A stretch of DNA of 52,977 bases from an uncultured Alphaproteobacteria bacterium (GCA_903831255.1 CAIKWZ010000032.1:1-52977), one strand, 5' to 3'. Shown: positions 8,106-16,516, counted from the first letter of the stretch. Numbers and translations: made by a program. Notes: generated by a model from the letters alone, not told the origin.

Positions 8106-8620
8106 GGTTCAGGGGCGAATGTTTCCGGGCCCACGACCCAAACTGGGCCTGGAGCCCGTTGTCGGGCGCAGGCGCCGCGCTCAAGGGGCGCCGGTTCAAT
8201 TGGCCGGGTCTTGAAACCCTCTATCTGTCCCTAACCTACAATACCGTTTTTCGTGAAGTCTCAGGCGGCTTTGCGCACAGGCTGACGCCTTATGTGCTGT
8301 GCAGCTACGACGTCGATTGCGATGGCATCGCCGACCTGCGGACGGACGCAGACCGGGCTGCACTTGGAGTAGATCTCAGTGACCTTGCCTGCGCCTGGGG
8401 CAATGCGCTGGTCGCAGGGCGTGAGCCTGACTCTTGGACCGTTGTCCGGCGTCTGATGACTGCCGGTCATGCCGGCATCCTAGTCCCAAGCTTCGCCAAT
8501 GGCGCGACCGCCGATGACCAGAACCTGGTGCTGTGGCGTTGGGGGCCTGACCTGCCGCACAAGGTTATGGTCTACGACCCGACCAGAAAAATTCCGAAGA
8601 ACCAGCTATCTTGGACCTGA
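8102..8620 (+). CDS. RES-domain toxin (NAD+-degrading family)
   Basis: Toxin of an Xre-RES module, 172 aa, near the family norm. The RES family is named for conserved Arg, Glu and Ser; visible here are YRAHDP-like FRAHDPNWAWSPLSG, RRFNWPG (usually GGRFNxxG), LYLSLTYNTVFREV with the Glu, and a Ser near the C-terminal LSW. Characterised members degrade NAD+ (for example MbcT by phosphorolysis). The start is TTG overlapping the antitoxin stop by 3 nt, with no ribosome site of its own, so translation probably depends on the antitoxin. One of the two Gly residues before RFN is Arg here. Confidence 0.9.
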   Translation: MRFRGECFRAHDPNWAWSPLSGAGAALKGRRFNWPGLETLYLSLTYNTVFREVSGGFAHRLTPYVLCSYDVDCDGIADLRTDADRAALGVDLSDLACAWGNALVAGREPDSWTVVRRLMTAGHAGILVPSFANGATADDQNLVLWRWGPDLPHKVMVYDPTRKIPKNQLSWT

Positions 8621-9083
8621 CGCGATGTCGATGAAGTTGCACTCGACCGCAGTATGGCGCTCTTCGACGGCGAGGTAGATTCCGTGTCGTCCTTTGTCCA
8701 CGCGACGATTATCGCAAACGGCCTCGTGCAGTCGATGCGCGAACACATCACTCGATTAGTTCAATTACCCTCTCGCGGAACGTTGCACGACGAGAGTTAT
8801 GCCTGGCCTGCGCAATTCGACAGGCAGGCGGGCCATTTTGTGGCTCGACATAGATGAAGATGGAATACTTGTTCGTGTGCTCACAGTCTTTTTCACCGGA
8901 CAGGATCATATCCGGAGAATGCTGACCCGATTGCTAGGTGACTAGCTCGATGGCGCGATCGGATCGTTCCTGCCTGTCGCCAACAATGATGATCGGCGCC
9001 AACCTGCCCCATTTGCGACCTTCGCCAAACCGTCTAAAATTGAGGCCTCGGTTTGTTGGGGCCAAGATTTAGACGGGGACATA
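8621..9083. other. gene-free stretch after the RES toxin
   Basis: No supported gene. A 67-codon frame at 8654-8857 has no ribosome site and no recognisable fold. No terminator-like hairpin with a T-run was seen after the toxin stop. Confidence 0.4.
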
Positions 9084-10133
9084 ATGCCTGGAGGTCGCGC
9101 CTTCGAGGGATACGAGCTCGAGGGCCTGTGGGAAGATTCCGACTACTCGAGGCGCTCTTACGTCGAGCCAGCCCCCAGCGATGAGCTCGTCGCGTCTATT
9201 GAGGAGGAGCTCGGAGGTTTTCGGCTGCCTCCAGCCTATGTCGAATTGGCGCGAATTCAAAACGGCGGGCTGCTCAAGCGCAATTGCCATCCGATGAATG
9301 AGCCAACGGGTTGGGCGGAAGATCACATCGCGATTGACGGCTTATATGCCGTAGGCCGCACATCGGAGTATTCACTGTGCGGCAAGACAGGGTCTAAATT
9401 CTGGGAGCAAGAGTGGGGGTACCCGCCCGTTGGCGTATACTTCGCCGGCACCCCGACTGCGGGGCATGAGATGATCGCGCTCGACTATCGTGCGTGTGGC
9501 AAACGCGGCGAGCCGCGTGTCGTGTTTGTGGACCAAGAGGACAGTTATAGAATTACAGTGATCGCGCCTGACTTCGCTGCCTTCGTCAAAGGGCTAGTAG
9601 ACGAGAAGCAATACGACACCACAGAAGACGATCGGCAGAACGCAGAGAACAAAGTCGAGCAAGGCACGCTTTCGCCAATCTTGCTACGAGCGTTGATTGT
9701 CGCCAACGGTGACTTGCCGAAAGGCGAGCGCATGCTTCGCCGGCTCGCACGTTTGATCGTCGATGAGAAGGGCCACTTTTCGCTACATGCCGACGAGAAT
9801 TCCCATCTGATGTACGACCTACTGTTCTGGCTCTATTCGAAACTGACTACAGCTTCATCCTTTGAGGACTTCTTGAGCTATCCGGAGGGCGAAGCCTCCT
9901 ATGAGCGTCCCTGCTACGAGCTCATGATTGCGTTCTGCATTCTCGCCCAGCCCTATGAGTTTCGCACTGGGGGGTACGCGCCCGCATTCGTCCGAGATTG
10001 GTGGGATGCCAGGATTGCCTCAGGCGAGATCCGAAAAACGCTTGAGGGCTATCGTTTGACGCCCAGAGCGGAGACGACGCTCTTGCGCCAGATTGCGATT
10101 GTCACTGAGACACCAGACCTCGGAGTAACTTGA
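9084..10133 (+). CDS. SMI1/KNR4-family protein with C-terminal extension
   Basis: A 349-aa protein whose first ~170 residues fit the SMI1/KNR4 (SUKH) fold: an N-terminal helix (SDELVASIEEELGGFRLPPA), YVELARIQNGG, a central IDGLYAVG and a terminal DFAAFVKGLV helix. SUKH proteins often act as immunity proteins for polymorphic or contact-dependent toxins. The remaining ~180 residues look alpha-helical and are not recognised. No toxin gene is adjacent. Codon use is AT-richer than the 12-15 kb genes, which fits an acquired segment. It stands alone, flanked by gaps on both sides. Confidence 0.8.
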   Translation: MPGGRAFEGYELEGLWEDSDYSRRSYVEPAPSDELVASIEEELGGFRLPPAYVELARIQNGGLLKRNCHPMNEPTGWAEDHIAIDGLYAVGRTSEYSLCGKTGSKFWEQEWGYPPVGVYFAGTPTAGHEMIALDYRACGKRGEPRVVFVDQEDSYRITVIAPDFAAFVKGLVDEKQYDTTEDDRQNAENKVEQGTLSPILLRALIVANGDLPKGERMLRRLARLIVDEKGHFSLHADENSHLMYDLLFWLYSKLTTASSFEDFLSYPEGEASYERPCYELMIAFCILAQPYEFRTGGYAPAFVRDWWDARIASGEIRKTLEGYRLTPRAETTLLRQIAIVTETPDLGVT

Positions 10134-10557
10134 GCGGCGGGGCGGGCCTGCGACACGCCGAAGAACGCCTTATGGCGATGTCGCGCCTGATCCCCAGGGA
10201 AAGCACGACCGGCAAGTCAGGAGCGGCCCTGCCATCGGTACCAATTCGGCGCGCCCGGCGTTCATAGCCCGTAGCTGCCGGTCGTCATGGGAGCTTAAAC
10301 AGTCTCCCTACGGTGAGACCGGTCATCCGGGTCATGCTGTGCACCTATGCGTGCGCTTAACGACACTCGTAAGCGCACAGCATCCTGTTCAGATCACGAT
10401 CCCACAAGGCGGCTGTCGCCGGAGCAATACGTGGATGATGCCCTTTCCTTTTCAGCGCAGATCTAAAACTGACCGCACCGGAGTACCGCTTGATGGGCGA
10501 CCTCGGTCCGCCAAGCGGACGTCGGGAACGACCCAGACGGGCCGATCGCTGCCTTCA
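10134..10557. other. gene-poor stretch with an inverted repeat
   Basis: No gene is supported. A long plus-strand frame beginning at 10339 is antisense to better minus-strand candidates and is not accepted. The stretch holds the inverted repeat listed at 10334-10383. Confidence 0.4.
10334..10383. repeat. inverted repeat, 9-bp perfect inner arms
   Basis: GTGCGCTTA (10351-10359) and TAAGCGCAC (10370-10378) form perfect arms around a 10-nt loop. A second pair, ATGCTGTGC (10334-10342) and GCACAGCAT (10375-10383), overlaps it. The right arm is thus complementary to the left arm with a 12-nt insertion. No T-run follows, so it is not a standard terminator. Confidence 0.5.
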
Positions 10558-10821
10558 CTATCTGTCGACTTCGAGCAAATTTTGCAGCTTCGCTATCAGG
10601 TCTTCTACCTCGTGTTCGCCAAGATCGAGCGGGTCGCCATAAGACCCAACCGCTATGCTGCAGATTGCCGATCCATCGCGCCAAACCTCCAACCTGTCCT
10701 GCCCGATCGGCTCGCTCGATGCCGATGCCATTGCTTCTGCCGCGCGTCCCAGTTTTGGCTTATCCGTCAGGACAGATCCTCCACTTTGAGCTCTATTAAC
10801 CGATGCGCCTTTGGCAAACAC
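10558..10821 (-). CDS. small hypothetical protein
   Basis: An 87-aa frame starting GTG three bases after the stop of the frame at 10825-11292. The C-terminal half is protein-like (a beta strand around AICSIAVGSYGDP followed by an amphipathic helix, HEVEDLIAKLQNLL). The N-terminal part is low in structure, and an internal ATG (MASASSEP) is a possible alternative start. It may be the second gene of a small operon with the damaged frame upstream. No family is recognised. Confidence 0.45.
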   Translation of the reverse strand: MFAKGASVNRAQSGGSVLTDKPKLGRAAEAMASASSEPIGQDRLEVWRDGSAICSIAVGSYGDPLDLGEHEVEDLIAKLQNLLEVDR

Positions 10822-10824
10822 ACC

Positions 10825-11292
10825 CTAGCGCCAATCTCTCGGCGGATCGCGGACCCAATGTCGATTTGCATTGGCTTCGAACCGCGCAAGCTGCGCCAAG
10901 TCTATCTCGTAGCGAAAAAAAACCAACAATTCAGGCAAGTCGTCCATCGTGGGCCTGCGCCTTACCGATCTGAATTGGTCGCGCGCTTCACCACTCACGC
11001 CGCAAAACGTCCACCCGAATTCCGCAATCCTCGATTTTCGGACCTCTGCGCCCCACTCCGCAATTTCGTCGCTGGGGCAGGCTTCACTGCTTTCCGATGG
11101 CTCGAATGAGGCAGTGTACGACAGCTTGATTGGAGGGCGCCCAGAGCCACCATTGAGCGGACGAGGCCAGCTTCTCCGGTGCGGAAACCCTTGGATGGCA
11201 TAAGGCAGATAAGGATGCCCCCGATACGCTGTTTTGTTTCCCTCCCAAAAACCGACCGCAACGGCGCCCTGACAATCGTCACCCAGAGAACC
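10825..11292 (-). pseudogene. probable frameshifted gene, 155 open codons
   Basis: Translating the minus strand by hand gives an uninterrupted 155-codon frame that reads like real protein: GFWEGNKTAYRGHPYLPYA, then DEIAEWGAEVRKSRIAEFGW, then LPELLVFFRYEIDLAQLARF, ending RDPPRDWR at TAG. The frame is closed upstream by TAA at 11293-11295. No ATG, GTG or TTG lies in its first 35 codons, so it has no usable start. In another frame just upstream, an ATG at 11366 gives a protein-like stretch (FASYEHYIPAPPC), consistent with one frameshift near 11270-11300. The 87-aa gene follows at once. It could be a decayed gene, a sequencing error or a gene with a rare start. No function is known. Confidence 0.45.
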
Positions 11293-11356
11293 TTACCGCC
11301 GCCACTGCACGGCGGGGCCGGGATGTAGTGTTCATAGGAGGCAAAGGAGAACTGCC

Positions 11357-12268
11357 TTGTCCTCATCTTCCTCGTCTCCCGTCGCCCGCCTGACCAGGGC
11401 CACCAAGTCTTATGCCGGAAAACAGGTCTTAAACGGCGTCAATCTTGCCTTGGAACCAGGCGTCGTCACAGCGCTTCTGGGCCCCAACGGCGCAGGAAAA
11501 TCCACCCTTGCAGGCGTTCTGACCGGCCGCCTTGAGCCGAGCTCCGGCGAAGTCGCCCTGTTTGACCGCGATCCCCGGGACCCGGAGGCACGCGCCCGTA
11601 TGGGCGTTATGCTGCAGGCCGCAGGCTTGCCCGACGGGCTCACGGTGAGCGAGGCGATCAATCTGCAGGCGGGATATTTCAAGCGCCGTCTCAAGACCAC
11701 AGACATCCTTGAGCAAGCCGGCCTCACGGCCCTCGCCAAGCGCCCGTGCGCCAGGCTCTCCGGCGGCGAACAACGCCGGGTGCAGTTCGCCTGCGCCATC
11801 GCCGGCTGCCCAGACTTCCTGGTGCTTGACGAACCCACCACCGGCTTTGACGCCGATGCGCGCCACGCTTTGTGGAGCAATGTGCGCGCCAAGGCCGCCG
11901 AAGGCGCAGCGGTATTGCTGGCCACCCACTACATGGAGGAGGCCGATGCGCTCGCGGACCGGATCATCGTAATCGCTGATGGCCGAATCGTGGCCGACGA
12001 CACCCCGGCCGCCATCAAAGCCAAGGTGGCGGGCTCGACCATCCGCCTGCGAACGGCGCAGACGGCATTGCTCCTGGCAAGATTGCCGGCGGTGGCGAAA
12101 GTCGAGAAAAAGGGCGCAGACACCTCGCTCGTTACCACGAACGCGCGCGCAACTCTGACTGCGCTTTTCCAAATGGACCCGACCCTGACCCACTTCGACG
12201 TCATGGCGGCATCGCTCGAAGATGCGCTGGCCGACATCATCACCAACTTCGACAAGGAGGCTCTGTAA
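11357..12268 (+). CDS. ABC transporter ATP-binding protein (ABC-2 exporter)
   Basis: ATPase subunit of an ABC-2 type exporter, 303 aa. Walker A is GPNGAGKST, the signature is LSGGEQRRVQFA, Walker B is FLVLDEPTTGFD and the switch His is in LLATHYMEEAD. The last ~80 residues form the extra C-terminal domain common in drug and antibiotic exporters. The start is TTG, chosen because AAGGAG sits 8 nt upstream; the N-terminus is a Ser run. It is followed by its permease with a TAATG overlap and then a two-component pair, an order like Bacillus modules that sense and expel antibiotics (for example LnrJK-LMN). Confidence 0.92.
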   Translation: MSSSSSSPVARLTRATKSYAGKQVLNGVNLALEPGVVTALLGPNGAGKSTLAGVLTGRLEPSSGEVALFDRDPRDPEARARMGVMLQAAGLPDGLTVSEAINLQAGYFKRRLKTTDILEQAGLTALAKRPCARLSGGEQRRVQFACAIAGCPDFLVLDEPTTGFDADARHALWSNVRAKAAEGAAVLLATHYMEEADALADRIIVIADGRIVADDTPAAIKAKVAGSTIRLRTAQTALLLARLPAVAKVEKKGADTSLVTTNARATLTALFQMDPTLTHFDVMAASLEDALADIITNFDKEAL

Positions 12269-13020
12269 TGTCTTCACTCGTCGCTGCCGCGCGCGGCGTT
12301 TACCTTCGCGAAGCGGGCGCAGAGATCCTGAAGTCCTGGCGCCTGCCGCAATTCGCAATCCCGACAATTGTTCTGCCGCCCGCCTTCTATGCGCTTTTTG
12401 CCTTCGGCATGGGGCGGGGCGATCCGGATGTGGCCACCCAGATGGTCGCCACGTTCGGTGTCTACGCTGTCATGGGCCCGGCCCTGTTCGGATTCGGCGC
12501 TAATGTCGCGGCCGAACGCGAGAGCGGCCAACTCGAATTGAAGCGCCTGTCCCCGATGCCAGCCGGCGCACACGTCACCGCGAAGCTCATCGCCACCATG
12601 ATGTTCAGCGCTGTGGCGATTGCGCTCATCTATGCCTTGGCCCTGGCAGCCGGCGTCCGACTGGGCATGGCGCAATGGCTTACCCTCGCCGCTGTGCAGA
12701 TCATCGCCGTCATTCCATTCGCGCTTATAGGCCTGGGATTTGGCTATCGCATGGCCCAGAAAGGGGCCATCGCTGTCGTCAACATTCTGTTCCTCGGCAT
12801 GGCCGTCATGGGCGGCTTGTGGATGCCTATTGCAGCCCTGCCCGAAGTCATCCAGACGATCGCATGGGGCTTGCCTTCCTATCACCTCGGCGAAATCGCC
12901 CTGATGGCGGTGGGCCGCAGCAGCAGCGCCAATCTGTGGCTGCATGCAGGCCCGCTGGCGTTGATCACGCTTGCATCTGCGATCTTCGCCTTGACCGGCC
13001 AAAAGCGGCACGCGGCTTGA
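12268..13020 (+). CDS. ABC-2 type permease
   Basis: Membrane subunit of the exporter, 250 aa, with about six hydrophobic helices (for example TIVLPPAFYALFAFGMG, VAIALIYALALAAGVRLG, AVQIIAVIPFALIGLGFGY). FGANVAAERESGQLELKRLSPMP is the typical cytoplasmic loop of ABC-2 permeases that contacts the ATPase. The start overlaps the ATPase stop (TAATG). Only one permease gene is present, so the transporter is probably a homodimer of both subunits. Substrate is not deducible; a membrane-active compound or lipid is plausible from the linked DesKR-type regulators. Confidence 0.9.
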   Translation: MSSLVAAARGVYLREAGAEILKSWRLPQFAIPTIVLPPAFYALFAFGMGRGDPDVATQMVATFGVYAVMGPALFGFGANVAAERESGQLELKRLSPMPAGAHVTAKLIATMMFSAVAIALIYALALAAGVRLGMAQWLTLAAVQIIAVIPFALIGLGFGYRMAQKGAIAVVNILFLGMAVMGGLWMPIAALPEVIQTIAWGLPSYHLGEIALMAVGRSSSANLWLHAGPLALITLASAIFALTGQKRHAA

Positions 13021-13052
13021 CCGCGCCGCTTGTCCAGAGGAGTCTTCGCCGC

Positions 13053-14147
13053 ATGAGACACCAGAAGCGAAAGCTCGGGACGTACCGTGATTGGGTGAGT
13101 ATCGACGGCCCGCTCATATGGCTCGGATACCTGCCGCTGTTCTTCATCCCCTGGTATTTCGAGCCGCCGCCTCAGCCGCAGATGATTTGGGCGTTCGTCG
13201 GGGTCGGCGTCTTTCTGGTCCTCTACTTTTTAGGTGGCTCGGCAAAGGGACTGACCCTTGTCGCGTTAGCGACCGCGATCCTCCTGTTGTCATTCGCGTT
13301 GCTCTTCACCCAGAGCAATTGGACGGTCATCGGCGTCTACGCAGCCGCGATGATCGGCAATCTTCGCCCGGCCTGGCGCGCCGGCATGTTTGTCGGAGCC
13401 TTTGCGGCAGCAACCGCTGGCATAGGGCTGATGACGGGCCAGCATCCGTTCTACTGGGGCATTGGCGTCTTTATGATAATCATGATCGGTCTCGCCAACA
13501 TTTCCCGTTCAATGCTTGAAGACAAGAACCGCTCCCTCGTAAAGGCTCAGGATGAAGTCAAGCACCTCGCCGCCACCGCAGAGCGCGAACGCATCGGGCG
13601 CGATCTGCACGATCTTCTGGGCCGCACCCTGACCCTGATCGCCATCAAAGCCGATCTCGCCGTAAAGCTGAACGCCCGCGAGCCTGCAAAGGCCGAAGCA
13701 GAAATGCGCGAGGTCGCCGGCGCCGCCCGTGAGGCGTTGGCTGAAGTCCGCGCCGCCGTCGCTGGCATGACCAACGCCACGCTCGGGCGCGAAATCGCCG
13801 GTGCCCAACGCGCCCTTGCCGCCGCAGGCATCGCCTGCATCGTCGAAGGAGAAGTTGATCAAATCGACCAGGGCGCAAGCGCAGTTCTCGCCATGGCGCT
13901 GCGAGAGGCCGTCACCAATGTCATTCGCCATTCCGGCGCAAAAACATGCACGATCGCGCTGAAGCGACGCGAAAACGCGATCAACCTGACGATTAGCGAC
14001 GATGGTGACGGGGCCGCCATCCGCGAAGGTGGCGGCCTTGGGGGCATCCGGGCGCGCCTTGCTGCTGCTGGCGGTGAATTGGCTGTGAGCGGCGACGGCT
14101 CAGGCGCCCGGATCGTCGCCCAGCTGCCTATGGAGACCAAACCGTGA
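13053..14147 (+). CDS. DesK/NarX-type sensor histidine kinase
   Basis: Membrane sensor kinase of 364 aa. The ATG was chosen because AGAGGAG lies ten bases upstream; the open frame extends earlier, inside the permease gene, and that part is not protein-like. Residues ~20-150 hold about five membrane helices with no large periplasmic domain, as in DesK, which senses membrane state. The HisKA_3 site is ERERIGRDLHDLLG with His186, followed by a HATPase domain (NVIRHSGAKTC, then SDDGDG and GGLGGIRARL). It overlaps the regulator gene by GTGA. It probably senses the compound or membrane stress relieved by the upstream exporter. Confidence 0.92.
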   Translation: MRHQKRKLGTYRDWVSIDGPLIWLGYLPLFFIPWYFEPPPQPQMIWAFVGVGVFLVLYFLGGSAKGLTLVALATAILLLSFALLFTQSNWTVIGVYAAAMIGNLRPAWRAGMFVGAFAAATAGIGLMTGQHPFYWGIGVFMIIMIGLANISRSMLEDKNRSLVKAQDEVKHLAATAERERIGRDLHDLLGRTLTLIAIKADLAVKLNAREPAKAEAEMREVAGAAREALAEVRAAVAGMTNATLGREIAGAQRALAAAGIACIVEGEVDQIDQGASAVLAMALREAVTNVIRHSGAKTCTIALKRRENAINLTISDDGDGAAIREGGGLGGIRARLAAAGGELAVSGDGSGARIVAQLPMETKP

Positions 14148-14749
14148 TCCGCATCGTCATCGCCGAAGATCAGGCGCTTGTGCTCGGCGCTCTGGCTGCT
14201 CTCCTGTCTATGGAGGCCGACATGACGATTGTCGCCCGTGCCTCCGATGGCGCAGCCGCGCTGGCGGCAGTGCGCGAACACAAACCGGATATCCTCCTCA
14301 CCGACATCGAAATGCCATCGCTCACAGGGCTCGACGTGGCCGAGGCCGTCGCCAAAGACAACCTTCCCACTAAGGTCTTCATCGTCACCACATTTGGTCG
14401 GGCCGGCTATCTACGCCGCGCCATGGATGCAGGCGTGCGGGGTTACCTGCTGAAGGATACACCATCTGATGACCTCGCCAGCGCCATCCGCAAAGTTGTC
14501 GGCGGCGGCCGAGCGATCGCGCCGGAATTGGCGGAAGCCGTATGGGACCTGCCGGCCAATCCGCTCTCCGATCGCGAGCGCGACGTCCTGCGTCTTGCGG
14601 AAGAGGGCCGCTCAAACAAGGAGATCGCGCGGGTCCTGGACTTATCGCCAGGAACTGTGCGCAACTATCTTTCGGAGTCCTCCGCCAAAATTGGCGCCGC
14701 CAGCCGCATCGAAGCCGCGCGCATCGCCCGTGATAGGGGATGGCTGTGA
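14144..14749 (+). CDS. NarL/DesR-family response regulator
   Basis: Transcription factor partner of the upstream kinase, 201 aa. The receiver domain has acidic residues E8/D9, phospho-acceptor D54 (LLTDIEMP) and the conserved Lys in LLKDTP. The C-terminal ~65 residues form a LuxR-type helix-turn-helix (LSDRERDVLRLAEEGRSNKE, then LSPGTVRNYLSE). The start is GTG in a GTGA overlap with the kinase stop. A palindrome at its own 3' end, ahead of the hydrolase gene, is a likely target. It presumably controls the exporter, the hydrolase or both. Confidence 0.94.
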   Translation: MIRIVIAEDQALVLGALAALLSMEADMTIVARASDGAAALAAVREHKPDILLTDIEMPSLTGLDVAEAVAKDNLPTKVFIVTTFGRAGYLRRAMDAGVRGYLLKDTPSDDLASAIRKVVGGGRAIAPELAEAVWDLPANPLSDRERDVLRLAEEGRSNKEIARVLDLSPGTVRNYLSESSAKIGAASRIEAARIARDRGWL

Positions 14750-14788
14750 CATGACCTTTGTCACGTCCCACAGCTGATCCCCTACACT
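14746..14788 (+). promoter_or_regulatory. palindrome and promoter before the hydrolase gene
   Basis: GTGACA-N7-TGTCAC (14746-14764) begins inside the last codons of the response regulator gene. TTGTCA (14758-14763) inside it can serve as a -35 hexamer, with TACACT (14783-14788) as -10 after 19 nt. The hydrolase ATG is 63 nt further. The layout fits control by the regulator just encoded; binding is inferred. Confidence 0.5.
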
Positions 14789-14851
14789 TCCTCCTTACAC
14801 AGGCATCCGGCACCCTGGTCCGCATGAACTTGACGCGGAGGAGCAGGCTTC

Positions 14852-15853
14852 ATGCGCTGGAAAAATGGCCTTGCAATCACTGCAGTTGTGGTCGCGCTCA
14901 TGGGGAGCGCAGCCCTCTTTCGGTTGGCTGCGCCAGAAAACTACGGGCTACCGCAGATCGAGGTGCGAGACCCCGGCCCGACGGGCGTGCGTGTCGATGA
15001 ACCGGGCCTGTTCGGCAATTACCTTCCAGCCGATGGCGAAGGGCCCCATCCGGCCGTGCTGCTCTTGGGCGGATCAGAGGGCGGCCTCGGCATCGGCTCT
15101 TTGAGCACGGCGTTGGCGCTGCAGCAGGAAGGCTTCAGTGTCTTTCAATTGGCCTATTTCGGCGCCCCAGGCACACCGGACACGCTGGAGCGCATTGCGC
15201 TGGAGCAATTTGATCGCGGCCTTGACTGGCTCGCGAGGCAACCCGGGGTCGCCCCTGACCGCCTCGCGCTTGTCGGCGCTTCGAAGGGGGCAGAAGCTGT
15301 TCTGCTTATTGCTACCCGCCGGCCCGACGTCCGCGCCGTTGTCGCAGGCATGCCCTCCAGCGTCGCTTGGCCAGGCCTCAACTGGGCCGAAGGTGGACAG
15401 AGCCGGCACAGCTCCTGGACGATAGCTGGCCAGGAACTGCCGACCATGCCGTTTTCGGCCTGGAACCAGGCCGAAGGAGTGATCAGCGTCTATCGTTCCA
15501 TCGAAGATTCTGCCCTCTCTCATGAGGCCATGCGCGCCGCAATCCGCATCGAGCAAGCCCGCGCCGCCACCTTGATGGTGTGCGGCGAAGCCGAAACCAT
15601 GTGGCCGGCCTGCCCTATGGCGCGGGCGGTGCAAGCCCGCGCAAGAGAGCGCGGTGGGCCCGCGGTATCGGTTCTGGCCTATCAGGATGCGGGCCACCTC
15701 GTGTTTGGACCGCCGCTCCGCCAGGACAACCTGTTTTATGAACGCCTCGCGATGCTGGGCGGGACAGTCGAAGGCAACGCCGCGGCCCGCGCGGACAGCT
15801 GGCCTCGCGTCGTAGCATTCCTGAAAAACATGACTGCCGCACCGAGGGATTGA
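14852..15853 (+). CDS. membrane-anchored alpha/beta hydrolase, BAAT/acyl-CoA thioesterase C-terminal type
   Basis: A 333-aa alpha/beta hydrolase. An uncleaved N-terminal helix (ITAVVVALMGSAALFRLAA) should anchor it in the inner membrane with the enzyme outside. The oxyanion region is LLGGSEGG, the nucleophile elbow is VGASKGA with Ser144, and the catalytic His is H282 in DAGHLVFGPP; an acidic residue near E248 may complete the triad. The G-x-S-K-G elbow is typical of the BAAT C-terminal family. GGAGGAG precedes the ATG by 8 nt. Placement after a DesKR-type pair and its candidate operator suggests a role in detoxifying or remodelling an acylated compound. Substrate is unknown. Confidence 0.85.
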   Translation: MRWKNGLAITAVVVALMGSAALFRLAAPENYGLPQIEVRDPGPTGVRVDEPGLFGNYLPADGEGPHPAVLLLGGSEGGLGIGSLSTALALQQEGFSVFQLAYFGAPGTPDTLERIALEQFDRGLDWLARQPGVAPDRLALVGASKGAEAVLLIATRRPDVRAVVAGMPSSVAWPGLNWAEGGQSRHSSWTIAGQELPTMPFSAWNQAEGVISVYRSIEDSALSHEAMRAAIRIEQARAATLMVCGEAETMWPACPMARAVQARARERGGPAVSVLAYQDAGHLVFGPPLRQDNLFYERLAMLGGTVEGNAAARADSWPRVVAFLKNMTAAPRD

Positions 15854-16516
15854 CACAGCCACAATGGGCGGGATGAGCCAGTCTCTGTCCGCAGCCGGAA
15901 TCCGGATTGCCGATGAATATCCAGGTCGTCCATCGCGCCTGCCCTGGAAGTCTCCAGAATGTGGACAAGAGACGCGGGTCTCACCAGCAAAAATGAGCTG
16001 GGCGGCGCCAGTTTGGATCGCAATCACTTCCGAGGAGAGACTGTATCTCGTCAGAACGCTTGGAGCCTACGGGGCAGATCCCTTTTGATGTCGCCATAGC
16101 GCGATGGCGCGAATGATCACATTTTGGGACCCAAGCAGCCCCCTTCTACAAAACGGACACTTACATTCTGGGGTTTGGCCCGCCCCCACCCAGATCACGC
16201 CCCGGCCGCCGCGTGGTCGGCGCGCGTGCGTGATCCCGGATCGTTCAAAGGTCTGGCGCTCGCCATAAACTGCACCGCGCTGATTGATCCGCTCCCTTGG
16301 AACTGGTCCCACTTTGGTATGTCTTCAGGGGGCACTAAGCGAGCATGGTTCGAGAGGAGTAGCTCGCCGCGAGGCAGTGATGGGTATACGGCGGGAAAAG
16401 ACCCGCGCCACGCGGTCAGTCGGTCCGCCAGAGGACTCCAGCCGATAATTGCCGATTGCAGCCGATTAGAGAATTCGCGACAGTGCAGCAGCGTTCCTCC
16501 AGCATCAGCTGAGTCA
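15854..16516. other. 663-nt stretch without an accepted gene
   Basis: No gene is accepted. A perfect inverted repeat CGCCAT-N6-ATGGCG lies at 16092-16109 with no T-run. A minus-strand frame at 16195-16551 (118 codons) is somewhat protein-like near its end (PKWDQFQGSGSISAVQF), but it overlaps the start of the MerB-like gene and has no recognisable family; it may be a remnant. Confidence 0.4.

Noticed and set aside
8654-8857. 67-codon frame after the RES toxin
   Set aside because: No ribosome site, no homologous pattern, and short length in high-GC DNA make chance likely.
10339-11109. 256-codon plus-strand frame
   Set aside because: It is antisense to two better minus-strand frames, has no ribosome site, and its product is a Cys/Arg/Pro-rich mix without fold features.
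11429-12367. 312-codon minus-strand frame under the exporter ATPase
   Set aside because: It is a shadow of the ATPase gene, whose motifs are complete on the plus strand.
12675-13052. N-terminal extension of the sensor kinase frame
   Set aside because: It lies inside the permease gene in another frame and is Arg/His-rich; the ATG at 13053 has a good ribosome site.
16092-16109. Inverted repeat considered as terminator of the hydrolase gene
   Set aside because: No T-run follows, and it lies ~240 nt after the stop; kept only as a note in the gap entry.
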